Shown: positions 45,358-57,300 of the stretch, piece after piece
How the letters are laid out: each line of letters begins with the position of its first letter
Position numbering within the stretch: position 1 is the first letter of the stretch
NCBI GenBank assembly: GCA_050084515.1
Contig: CM114272.1
Location: 13,144,001-13,208,000, forward strand
Length of the DNA stretch: 64,000 nucleotides
From: Blasia pusilla
Taxonomy: Eukaryota > Marchantiophyta > Marchantiopsida > Blasiales
Direction: 5' to 3'
Notes under the pieces: generated by a model
The model's input: only the letters and a program-made list of their open reading frames with translations
The model's database searches: none
What the model was told of the DNA's origin: nothing
Made by a program: the position numbers and the translations under genes

Positions 45358-47540
45358 TCTTCCACAGAAAGTATGCATTATTTAATTATAGGCAACCATT
45401 TAGTAAGTACATAGGCTCCTTCCTTGCTGCTTGTTATAAAGCGTTTTCCTATTGCTATGTCTCCAATTTTTCCTTCATTCAATAGAAAATATTTAAACTC
45501 TATGAAAGGAAAATTATAGCTCAAAATTCCATCCAAAGGTTGTCCTTCTTTCAAAATATTCCTTTGATATGAAGTAACCTCCTTTTTAAAATTTACGATA
45601 AGGAAAAAATTATGAACTATTCCATTTATACAAAGCCACTAGTAGTCTAGTGACTACTTTCCTTTCCCGAGAAGAAACCACTTAAGGATCGCCAAGGTGA
45701 GATAGTCTTCCATTAGTAGGTTGAAAAGTGCTTCGAACTATTACTCAACGTAAACTATCCAATTTTGGTGACTTGCTTAGAGTTGGAAGTTGGGAGAAGG
45801 TCGTGGTGATGGAGGTGAAAGTTATGACCATTTCTATTGGGTGTTAATATTTCAGCAACGACCCCTCATCATTGGTTACATAACTAACTTTAGTGCATCT
45901 TGGGGATATTTAACCTCATGGAACATCCTAAGAGGTAAAATGATACTCCATCTTTATTCTTAAAATTTCCCAACCCACTTAGAAAAGATGTTCTCACATA
46001 ATAAACATCTTTCCTAAGATAATAACAGTGTTTAGAAATAAGCCATCCATATATAAGGCATTCCAAAATCACTCACAATTATGTCTTTATTGATAATCTC
46101 ATCGTTTGATTTTGGAAGAAAATTAATCTATATGAGTAATAAAGAAAGGGGATATTATTTATTTATTTATAGAGATTCTATATTGGGTAGGGTCCGTGTA
46201 TTTTTGAGTTATTTGGTGAGATTTTGAAATAAATGTAGTTATGTAATTTGGACTGGGCATGTGAGGTGTTATATTATATTTTATGAAAGTGAAATAAGAT
46301 AAGTTACTAAGTCATGTGTGACTTTGTATGAACAAAACACTTGAGAAGAGAGGTTACTTATTGTGGAAATAATTTTTTAAAATAAATGGAATATTGTAAG
46401 AAAATGATGAATTTTCCCTTGTCTTTTGTAAAATTGAAAATATCTAAAATTTTGTAATATGCATCGAGTACAAATTAATAGGAAAATAAAAATATTTATC
46501 AAACAAAAAACTTAACACATGTTATGCATAACACACAAATGTAAAGGCATTGTCAAATTGAATATGTAAAATTTTCATACAAATCTCTTATATAATGATT
46601 GGGTATTAATTATCTAAACTATTTATATGGTAATGTGTAAGAGCGCACATCCTTAAGTTCGGATTCCCAATGATTTAATGAGTATTATATATATATGCAC
46701 ATACATACATATGTCATATGAAGTTCTTGAATCTATAATATTATCAGCATCAAATGTCTTAGATGTTTCAGTAACAAACATCTCTCTACTCGACGCATAT
46801 CTTTTGGGGGTTTAGGGTTATCTATGGTCTTGACACATGTCTCGTCTAATATCTTGGTTTCATCTAACTAAAGTGAGTAAACTAGATGAGAAGGAAAGCT
46901 TCTTTCACTTGTGCGGGGCACGGGCACCGATTGGTACATTTTTACCATTATGATTGGTTCAATGTCCTTTGACTTTGAGAACTGGTGTTTCAATTATGAT
47001 TTTAAGAAATATGAATGACTATGAAAAACAAGAGAATGACATTCTATCACTCAATGATTATAGCAAACAAATCTAAATAGGAAGGTGATGACAAGAAGTA
47101 ATAGAAGAGATGGAATTTTCATTCCTATTATTCCATTCCATTAATTATGTGTGACTCAAATTTACAATACTAATTAGGACTCATAAGGGATCGTGCGATA
47201 TAGGAATCCCTTATTAATAACTCATGTTTAAACATAACCCTCATTACCAAGTTTTATCAGACCTCCTTAAAATGACCAAAAGTATTTTTGAAAGAAGTCT
47301 AGAGAAACGGCAAAGGATGCAGAAAGCCGCATCCTCCAATTATTATATGGATGCTGTGAGGAGATTTAGAACTCCCAATTCGTTGACCTTATACGACCAT
47401 TAATAAGGTGAGAAGGTAGATATACACTTTCTCATATGTTTTCTCCATGATAACTATGGGCAAATCTCTCAAAGGTGGTACTAGGAGCTTAGTTCATAGA
47501 AGGGAGTAGTAAAACTATATTGCTAAATAATATTAATTAG
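45358..47540. other. AT-rich sequence, no supported gene
   Basis: No coding region or known repeat is recognised. The flank of the LTR copy may be the remaining 5' part of the Helitron, but I could not find a Rep domain or a 5' TC terminus. Confidence 0.35.
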
Positions 47541-47575
47541 TGTCCATGATAGACCGTGCATCGCACACTCATGTG
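47541..47575. repeat. Possible degenerate Helitron-like terminus
   Basis: GACCGTGCATCGCACAC at about 47,551 resembles the hairpin core at 42,781 (GTGC-ATC-GCAC), and CACTAAT follows on the minus strand where CTAGT would be expected. The stem is only 4 bp and the end is not canonical. Confidence 0.25.
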
Positions 47576-48562
47576 CATGCATGCGCTCCGTGCATATATG
47601 CCCCCTCTTGAAATACGCTTAGGATTTGTAGGGTTTCTAATGACACGTGTCGTCCTCTACGGGAATGTGAAAACCCCTCCACAAACTATATTAGAAATAT
47701 CATTCCTTCAATTTTATGGTCAAAACTATCAAAAATATTAGTAGTATCACCATCGATGTTCTCTTATGTGAGGGGAGATACCTATTGAAGCCTTTGCATC
47801 TCGCCCACTTTAAGACCAGTTTGCCCTAATAAACCATGATCACAAATTTATCCGTTCATTTTGAATGGGAATCCTCCGTTTAATTAACTATCCGACAATT
47901 TGTGCACTAAATTTACCGAGACGTCCAAACATGACGACTCAATACCCCATTGGATTCGGCACATACGTGGGTCTTAGAGTAGACGAGAAGCTGCTACAAG
48001 AACAGGGTCCGCTCGATACGCTGAAGAAATGAATGTCGTGCTCCTGTCCGTGGCACCGTGCAAACGTCGGGGAACGGATACAAGAACACCCCCTCTCGCA
48101 TACGACGAGGGAATGGGGACGGTCTGATGCGTGGGGCGGATCGAACATTCCCAGCATCTGTTACAAGAACTGCTCCGCAGCTCGCACGACCGCGGCGCTT
48201 TGGTTCCCGTCATACAGGAACATTCTCTCGCTTCTCGGGAGCAGGATTCGCGACATGGCGACGTCAATGGCCTTCGCGATTCTGTTTGACGGAAGAAGAG
48301 AGAGAGAGAGAGAGGCACTGGCGAACGGAAGGAAAAGGAAAAGGGAAGAAACAGGGGCAGCTGCCAAAGTCTCTTGCGGCATCGGGATCACATGAGAGAC
48401 AAGAGGATTATCGAAAGAGCGTGGGTTGCGTATGCATCTGGACATGGAATCGATGCTTCCATGGGATGATGCTCTGGTCCAATTTAAGATTTGAGCCGTA
48501 GCAGAAACACGGGGAGAAGCAGAGAGAGAGAGAGAGAGAGAGAGGTGCTGGCGGTGCCAGCC
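47576..48562 (+). promoter_or_regulatory. Upstream region and probable 5' UTR of the ISN1-like gene
   Basis: The stretch becomes GC-richer after 47,950. Two (GA)n microsatellites lie at about 48,297-48,314 and 48,518-48,543, the second only 20 bases before the start codon. GA-rich tracts are common in plant promoters and leaders. Open frames here (48,033-48,501) have no recognisable domain. No clear TATA box is identified. Confidence 0.4.
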
Positions 48563-51500
48563 ATGGCAGCGAGCTCTTGCGGGGTGTGGCTTGCTTCATG
48601 TGGTTGTGCGCTGTCGTTGCGGAATGGCAGCAATGCCGATAGTAAACGCGTGAGCGGCGGCGAATTCGGCTGGCAGCGGAAGAGGATTGTTGCTTCATTG
48701 GCAAGCACGTCTTGTCGTGTTCACAACTTCTGTGTGTGGAGCAGCGGGAACAGCTCTTGCAGACACGAAGGAGGAGGAATTTGGGAGGCCGGGTGTGTGT
48801 CTTTGGTCGGGTTGGAGGTGTTGCTATGGGAGAAGAAGTTTGAGAAGTATGGTGTCGAGTGTGTGGAAGAGCATTTCAACGGTTCGCTTTTGCAGACGAG
48901 TAGGATGAGGAGGAGGAAGAGAGGAGGGAGGGTGATCTCTTCCAGTTCAGCGAGCCGAGGAGTTTCAACTTTGGAAGGAAATGCGGAGACTGAAATTTTG
49001 CAGGATGTGAATTTGGAGATACCAGATTCATCTGGGGTAGCGGACTGCAGAGATGCCAGCAGTACAGGATCAGTCACCTCGGAAGATGTCGCAGATTCGA
49101 ATTTGGTCCTGATGGAACTCGAAGGCAGGGAAAATGTGAACGAAAATGAAGAGAACAAAAGCTTGAGCATGTCGAGGAAGAACGGGATGCGCTGGAGCAT
49201 GCTTCTCAGTACAACTGCATTGGAAGATGCTCACCTGTCCCGTGCTAGTAGCGTCACGGATGGTCATGTTCTGCGAAGGAAAGGGAGGCTGAAGGAGCAA
49301 GATGGCCTCATAGAATTCATCATTTCCATGCACTCCACTCATTCTCCTTTTCAGGTTTGGCTCCCTCCATTGTGTGAAGTGATCTGTCTTCAATGATACA
49401 GTCTATGTCCTCTGGCCTTTCTCTGTTGCTCGTCAATTTGGACAAAACAACTCAGATATCTTATCTTTAGGGGGACATTCTGCGCGATGCGCTTAATCCC
49501 TCCTCGCGTCGAAATGCGTGGAGAATCTAGTCCAGAACTATGGCAGTGTGAGACCAATCCTACTTTCTATTACATCACCAGGGTTCTAAGTCTTCATTTA
49601 TCCTGGGTTGAACTGGGATTTGACGAAGGTTTGCGCCATAATCCAATCAGACAGTGCAAAATGGTTTCGTATGATGAACATAACCCGCAAACGAGGAAAT
49701 GGCTTTGTCCATGAGTTCATGGCAAGAAGAACAAGGGATTTATCACTGTTTCCTATCGGAATGTGGAAAGTGGTCCTGAAAGACTAAGAGAAAGAGCCTA
49801 AAATAGGCATTATCGGGAATGATATCTGACCAGGATTTCTGCCATTCTCTTACCAAGCCGGTTTCAATATAATGACCAAACGATGGATTAGTGTTTTCAG
49901 TTGGATTCTTGCTAGAATAACCAGGGCGAAGCTTCCATGGATTAATGTCTGTTTCCCACCGTACTTTAAGGAATAGTCCTGAAATCCTCAGAAGACAGAG
50001 CCTTGAAAAAAAAAGACATTGTCCGGAGGGTATTGGCTTACTTATCAAACGTGGGATCGGTTTAAGAAAGAAAAGAATTCCCTTTTGATTTCTGTTTCTT
50101 CCCTTCCGTGTGTGATTTTATCTTCTTGGAAGTGACATCCCTTGAAGTAAAATAGGGACTCGTCTAGCTTGTACAGTCTCTATCCTTGTCTCTGCTTTGC
50201 ATGTTTAAGTAGAACATGTTTGATAAATTAAGTTCTCCCCTTTTTCCAGCACAAATAAGAATCAAAAGCTCTATTGGGACTGAGACCTGGAGACGCAGTC
50301 TAGCGTATCTGATTAAGTATCGTCTCCATCCAGTGTTGTGTAAGTGACTAGTTTCTATCAGAGGTTTTCTCCAGTAGTCCTTTGCTCGATCTGACTGTTC
50401 GAGAAAGATCAATGTTGTAGCAGAAAGCAAAGTCCTACTTACCCCTTCTGTTACTCCCTAGTGCTGTGGAGCAGTTGCTATTTTTACAGCCTATGGTCTT
50501 GACAAACAATGGGCGTGGGGCTCCTAGCTTGCAAAGGGAGGTACCAGATGAATCTGTTTCAGGCATTTCTGCTCTATGGCCACTCAATACCCGGAGTGTT
50601 GCCTTATTTCATTTTTGCCCTGTGTGTCTGCATCCAAAACAGAGGAACATGCAAATCTTGACTTCAGCCTAATCAGTAGATCTACTTCTGTCATATCTGT
50701 AAATCTAGATTCTACTCCCTGTTTGACGTTCATCAGGATTTTAGTCACTGGCACTTCAGATAAGTTTCTCATTCTTTCTGGGGAAATATATATGAATCTA
50801 TCTCGAAAGGTCATTTAAGAATGTTTCAAGAGATGTATTTCTGTGGTGTGAAGATGTTGTTTAAATTCTACACTCACTTGATTTGACTTTATCTAGGGTG
50901 TACCTATTGGGTAAAGCAACAAAAGTTAGCTCCCTCTACCAGCGTCTGTTTGTAGTGTGCCTTGAGTCTAGGTTTGCTGATATGGGCAAGTCTTTCTTGG
51001 CTTAAAACAGCTGTTTAGTATTTTTCTACTAACATGTTTGAAAACTCTATACATGTATATCTAAGGCAGACAACAAAAGGACAGAGGCTAAGAGCACAAT
51101 TCAGACACACATTCTTCTGCCTGCATAGCAGCCTTATATCAAGAAGAGCAAAGTTCTGTGGAGAACAGAAATGGGTCAAGGAAAACTCTTGTAACAGTCA
51201 TGGATGTCTTGAAACTGATTAATATATGCAGTATTAGTGCTCATAGCTGGTTAGTGTGGTTCTCCACCTTCTCATACTAAGCATCTGGTATGAGTGATGC
51301 TTTACTTCTGTCAGCATGTGTGAACTGGCTGATCTCTAAAGTCATGTGCTTTCTTTTGACATATAGACCAAATCCTCCCTCTCCCCTTCTTGATCCTATC
51401 AGCTTTAGGGATGCTGGGTAGGATGGTGAGTTTGTTCTATTCTCACACGTATAGATCTATGGAGCTGGTCGGCATATTCACTGAGTGCTGCGTTTCTTCT

Positions 51501-54500
51501 CAGGTTCAAAGCATAATGATGAGCAGATAAACTACATGACACCTGTCCACTTCTAAGCTCTAAACTTCATCAGCGTCCTGGACTCCTGATTTTAAGTTTT
51601 GTGTCGTTAAGTTTCTGCTGTATCAGCCTTTCTGTATCCATGTAGTCACTATACTACCAGGGTTTATTTGGTGCAGAGTTTGTAATGTTATTACTTTTTG
51701 CATCATGCCGTGTGTCCTCGCACTTTCCCACAACTATGTGCTGATTGTGTCCTTGTTACAGAACTACCAAAGACTTATGTTTTAGGCTTCAATTCTTGGC
51801 CACAAGACTTGCGGGCATTTGCTGACTGGCCTGCAATGTGATATAGGTGATGGAGAAGGTGGAGAGGTGGATAAGAGAGCATCTAGAGGATCCTAAACGA
51901 AGTACTTTAGGGAGACTTGTACCCTCCATTGGTCGCTTCTATACCCCCTTACCACTTGTCCGGGCTCTGCAAGAGTATGATGAGTTTGCTTCGCTTTCGC
52001 GAAGAAGATACGTTCCTCCTAATTTTGCGGAGATACGCCATGTTCTAAACATTGCACAGGTGTGGTCATCTTTCGAATTGATTCATGACTTATGTAGTAT
52101 CCTAAATGGCAGGTGGGTAGATTTTTTCTCTCAATCAGGCAGATTGAGAGACTTCAAGCACCTCTCACTAAAAGCAGAAGATATCTACCCAATAAAGGGA
52201 CTAGGATTCATGTGCTTCAGATTTGAAATTTCGAGCTGGTTGTCATATGTCTTCACTGACAGTTACCAGGGAATTCAGGTGGCACTGATTGAACACTACT
52301 TTTTGAGTTGAACAGTTCTTCTTTGAGTAGTACTTTCTAAAATGTTTCTCTTTGTGGCAGGTTCATGCGATAGCGGGACAACTTTCTCTAATTACATTCG
52401 ATGCAGATGGGACTCTTTATGCAGATGGTCATCATATACAAAGGGACAACAAGATGATATATCACATCATCAAACTTATGCAACAGGGAGCTCACGTTGC
52501 TATAGTCACTGCTGCTGGTAAGGCTTGTCGTCCACATCTTAAGGAGCAGGTTTGTGTGGTAGATGGTGTTTGAAATTTGAATAAATAGTGGGAAGTCGGG
52601 GTGTCTGATTTGAACTGGGGTAGATTCGCTTCTGTAAGGTCGGTTGCAGTAGAGGTGGGGAACTTTCCTGGCCTTTGATGATGATGGTAACATGTCATGT
52701 CAAACATTTGATCATCATCACATGTGATGATTATATGCCATGTTGTGAAGAAAGGACATGTTTAGCTGTTTAGAATCTTCTATGGTTCCTTGTTTGGGAT
52801 GATGATACCCCGGAATTTTTATGTTTGCTAGGTATCCAAAAATCTTCCATACGGCTGAGTTAAACTCAAGTTTCTGGTTTTATGAGAATAGGGAGAAATG
52901 CAAAGTAATGTTGTACTGAAGGGTGGTTGGTTCTGCTATGTGTTGTTCTAAAGGTTATCCTGGTGATGCTGGCCGATATGAGGATAGATTGGCAGGCCTT
53001 TTGGCTGCATTCAAGGACTTAGAATTACCTCCACGAATCACTCAGCTCTTTCATGTCATGGGTGGGGAATGCAACTACCTTCTTCGAGTCAACAGTAATT
53101 ACCGCCTTGAATTTGTGCCTGACAAATTATGGAAGACACTTGACATGCAAGAGTGGTCTCAAAAAGATGTGCAGAATCTTCTTGATGAAGCTGAAGCTTC
53201 ATTAGTTGCTGCAGCAGCGCGCTTACGGATGCCCATTGAGCTTATTCGGAAGCCTAGAGCTGTTGGAGCCATTCCCAAAGAGCCTACTATCTATGAGGTG
53301 GCATGGTCTTCCCTTCCCAAACGTGCAGCATTGTTTTTCTCCTAGTCTTTCCACTGCCTCTTGGATCGTTGATCTTATAAACAGAAGGTTCAGAGTCTGG
53401 AAAGTCCATCAGCAAGAGTTTTGTACTTTCAGCTTTTGTGCTTGCTGTTTCATGCAATCACTGGACTCAGTGCACCATATCTTTCTAATGAGATCGCACT
53501 TATATTATCCACAGGTCTTGGAAGAGATGGCATTGACAGTACAAATGCAGCTTATAGATGCCAAGTTGCCCTTTTGTGCATTCAATGGTGGAAATGGTGA
53601 GCTGAGAAAGAACCCAATTCAGGGACCTTGATTTAAGAGTTTAAACAAGCAATATTTGCATTGTGTGATAGGCTAATGCTGTGCTGTATTAATTCTACAC
53701 CCAAAGCATTGAGTCACATTTAGAGAAGACAGCAAAGTTTTTAGAAAAGTACCCTGGAAATTACATGGCTCCTGAGAAATAATGCAATTTAGGGACCTTG
53801 ATTTAAGATTTTAAAGGCACAATATTTCGATTTTGTGATGAGCTAGTGCCATGCTATATCAATTCGACACCCAAAGCATTGAATCGCATCTAGAAAAGAC
53901 AGCAACGTTTAAAGACAAGGGAATCTTAACTGCAGCTTCTTTTAAAGACACACGACACAGAAGGTCTGTAGCTAGCTTGGATTAGGCGCGCAACTTGGAC
54001 CTGGAAGAAGCTAGACAAATTTCTCCATACTAATCATAGTTTCTGTATTTTTGACTTTACAGATGTGTTCGTGGATGTGGGTATGTACCTGATTTCTCCT
54101 TAAGAGAGCTTCAGAAGCCAACGACTGTGTGCTGATTTTCATCATTTACTCGGTTATCCACTTCTGTCAAGATCATCTGCGAATCACATTCGTGGAATGG
54201 CTATGACAGATATATTTGAAGTCTAGTATCTGTAGCAAGCCCTTTGGCTGGTAATGGAATCTACTATATGGAGCAGGTGCTTAAATTGTAGAGAATGGTC
54301 TTTTAGATTGTGGCTTTTGAGGGAAGTGTGTGAAGACTTACTTCTGTGGTTGAATTTCATTTCTATTTGTAAGAATTCTGTCCGACACATTCAGTGGTCT
54401 GTAACGCAGGTAATAAGTCCGTGGGGCTGGAAGCCCTCATGAAGTTCCTCAGAAAAGACCCTAAGGAAACTTTGCATGTTGGAGACCGATTTACTCTCAG

Positions 54501-55180
54501 TGGAAACGATTCAGCGACCCGTTCTAAATGCTCTATTCTGTGAGTGGTCTCCACTCCCAGTGTACATACTGAGTTTTGGTCGTAAATCAGGAAGATAGTT
54601 TCTCAACATGTTGTCATTAGCGCTAAAACTTTTGTCAGGATATACTTTACTCTCCCTTAAAGGTTTTGCTTCTCTGCACCATAGCAAATCTAATATTAAT
54701 TCATGCGAATATCTTGAAATTGGATACTCAATTGCGAACCTGACATAATGATCAGTTGCAAGTATCCCAAACTTTTGGAGATGACGTGGAGATAATTTTG
54801 GCAGGGGTGCTGCTGTCCTTGAACTGAATTTGAACTCCTTAGTATAGCATTTCAAAACGGTAATGACCAGGAATTGTAATAATTGGAAATAGGAAAGCGG
54901 AAGTGGCTTTTTAAGAGCACATATGTGTGCCTTAAACGCACAGTTGCCGTTTTATCATTACCACCAATACCTGTCAGCAGCAGGATTTTCGTGGGTAATA
55001 TTTCAAGAATTCCCACGGTGGTCAAGCTTGGGGTAGCTAGTTAATGCTCAGACGCACTAACGGGAGCAATTAACCTTGACTCGATGCAGGTGGGTTGCTA
55101 ATCCTGAGGAGACAGGGTTCTTTACGCGCCTTCTTCTCCGGGAAGTGCAAATAGGAAGATTGATCCCATACATCGAATGA
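48563..55180 (+). CDS. ISN1: IMP-specific 5'-nucleotidase (ISN1 family)
   Basis: The product would dephosphorylate inosine monophosphate to inosine, a step of purine nucleotide breakdown. Eight exons join in phase: 48,563-49,354; 51,847-52,059; 52,361-52,517; 52,954-53,297; 53,515-53,596; 54,063-54,080; 54,410-54,539; 55,090-55,180, giving about 608 residues. All introns have GT-AG ends. The ATG has an excellent context (GCCATGG). Conserved blocks are LIEFIISMHSTHSPF at the end of exon 1, RLVPSIGRFYTPLPL and FAEIRHVLN in exon 2, the HAD nucleophile motif ITFDADGTLYADG in exon 3, IVTAAG across the next junction into YPGDAGRYEDRL, VMGGECNYL in exon 4, FNGGN-DVFVDVG through the microexon, and LHVGDRF..SGND in exon 7. 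The first 240 residues are poorly conserved and Ser/Ala-rich at the start, possibly an organelle transit peptide. Compared with the yeast enzyme, about 25 residues after SPF seem missing; a small exon may hide in the 2.5-kb intron 1. Confidence 0.87.
49355..51846 (+). other. Intron 1 of the ISN1-like gene
   Basis: This 2,492-base phase-0 intron has a CAG/GTTTGG donor and an ATATAG/GTG acceptor. I see no mobile-element homology. I searched it by eye for a missing exon encoding the region after SPFQ and found no convincing candidate. Confidence 0.6.
53622..53910. repeat. Direct duplication inside intron 5 of the ISN1-like gene
   Basis: A segment of about 120 bases starting GGGACCTTGATTTAAG at 53,622 recurs at 53,792 with scattered differences (shared ACACCCAAAGCATTGA and AAGACAGCAA). 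The period is 170 bases. It does not touch splice sites. Confidence 0.8.
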
Positions 55181-56996
55181 GTACTGTCTGTAACTTTCAG
55201 TCTTCTACACGTGAGGTTAGGTCAATCCAGGTTGCACTCCATGGTTAGTGCTCTCCGGGCTCACAACCCATGTGAGGGTATTGTGAGCTAGTGCCAGATG
55301 TATATTATTATGATCTCTATGTTTACCAAAGTGTGTCATCTTATCTGGAATGACTGAAGAGCCATGCCCCGAAATATTTGCAAGCTGTTGTCTACCTCAT
55401 ATTCCGTTACCAATGTAGACCTAATGGTCGCACATCCGTTTGTACCGTGAAGCTTTCCAAGTAGACAATTTGTATGCATTTTCTAGTTGCCAGGGTTGGA
55501 GGTTGTGTTCCTGTGACAACTTTTCCAAAGCGCTAACGGTCAGTAGATTAATCTTCTTTAGAGCCAACGACCGTCTTGCATCCAGAGTCGTGTATGTCTT
55601 GAAGGACTGGGCATGAGAAATCTCCTGCTCGGCGGTTCTGGTGCTGTAGTTTATTGATTTCCGCCCACTTTGCACCCAAGTGCATGCCTATCCCACCCAA
55701 AGCGCTAGTTGCTTCCTCTTCCATTTGGAAAGCCTATCCCACACGGAAGAGACACTTTCGTCCTAACGTGAGACTCCCTGGATTGATCTGTGGGACGAGC
55801 GTAGGAGGTCCACAGGAGACTTCTTCAGCAAGTTTGAAGCCGGTAGGCAACTCCACTCACCCATCGTACTACCTTCAGGCACCCTGGGCAACCACGTTAC
55901 CACCGTACCTCAAAAGCGTCGCGCACACGGGTTTTCCGGGCGTCAATGACGTTCAGTCAGTCACGGCACGATAGCTTAATTTCGCCAGGTGCGCCTAATG
56001 ATACTCGAAGCTACGAAGCTTCGCCCCTCGTAGGTTAACTCTGTAAAGATTTGTTTCTTAGCTATAATAGATGTCCTGAACTAAAGATGCCGTTCGTCTC
56101 GCGCCGACAAGGTGGGGATGCACACATTGCGCTATGATCATCGTGGAAGTCAAACTCGACGATCGATCGGACATCCTAGAATGGCATCAGCGTAGTCATA
56201 CATGAATGTATTTCCTAAACGGGAAACGCTTGGGAGTCGGCACCTGGCCGTTAAAAAATTATGTCTGTCAGGCCCAAAGTCCACTCTGGTCCACACGAGT
56301 TCTAGGGTTGGCACTCGCTCGATGTTTAGTGCGGATTTAAACGCACGAAATTATTAGGGCTAGTCAAAAGCAATGTTACGGGCACCCTTTTTGTACCACG
56401 GTTGGGTCAAAAACCCAAAGAAGCAAGAAATTTTTTTCTTCTCTTTCCAATCCATTTTCTTATCTGGAAATGCTGAGAATAAGCGGTCAGTTTTACCGCG
56501 TTGGGCTGATTTTAGTGATTCCGTGAGGACGTAATTGAGGATTTGAACTCGTCAAGTTATCGAGCGGATTTGAAGAAAGAAATGGCGAGAGCACGTCGCA
56601 TTATATTGCTGATATTTGTTGGCAGTCGAAACTGGGAACCTACCACTTCGAAGATAAGGCCCAAGATGGAGGTCAACTTAACCCTTAAAAACGGATCTGT
56701 GTACGTCAATGAGAATTTATATAAATCACCCCAGATCGAAATTGTTGTTCCCTTCCCCGACCCTCGACTTGCAACATCTATCCTCTGTCCCATTATTACA
56801 CCCTCCATGCGGATCCCCTATTATTGCAAATTACCGGAGAAGTGCGTGACCTAGTTCCGAACACTACGCAAGATTCCTTCAAGTCTCTTTTCCTCAAGTC
56901 CCAACTCCTCAACCTGGGAGTACACGTACTTGAAGTCGCAGAATTTTGGTGCCTTACATCATCTGCACTGATTATGGATCCGGAAGGTTGATACCA
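55181..56996. other. Intergenic region after the ISN1-like gene
   Basis: This holds the 3' UTR of the ISN1-like gene and spacer. Short open frames (for example 55,654-55,974 and 56,543-56,854) show no recognisable domain or splice pattern. Confidence 0.4.
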
Positions 56997-57300
56997 AGCT
57001 CCCATAAGATCGGGAGACTCCACCATAAAACTCCCGGCCACTCTAGCTAGTTAAGGGCAGAACGAAAGCTCCCATAAGATCGGGAGACTCCACCATAAAA
57101 CTCCCGGCCACTCTAGCTAGTTTAGGGCCAAACGAAAGCTCCCATAAGATCGGGAGACTCCACCATAAAACTCCCGGCCACTCTAGCTAGTTCAGGGCAA
57201 AACGAAAGCTCCCATAAGATCGGAGACACCACCATAAAACCACCCTCCACTCTAGTTGAGGGCAGGAAGAGCGTCCACTGTAGTTGAGGGCAGGAAGAGA
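56997..57300. repeat. 70-bp tandem repeat (four copies) plus a 28-bp repeat
   Basis: CCCATAAGATCGG starts at 57,001, 57,071, 57,141 and 57,211, exactly 70 bases apart. The first three units are almost identical and the fourth is diverged. Two units of about 28 bp (TAGTTGAGGGCAGGAAGAG) follow at 57,253-57,300. Each long unit contains GATCGGGAGACTCC and CTCTAGCTAGTT. The array lies about 1.2 kb before the HDC1-like start codon. Confidence 0.95.

Noticed and set aside
46917-46945. Another Helitron hairpin (GTGCGGGGCACGGGCAC)
   Set aside because: The stem is imperfect and no CTRR end follows at the right distance.
57001-57270. CRISPR-like array
   Set aside because: The 70-bp units are contiguous with no unique spacers, and the genome is eukaryotic.
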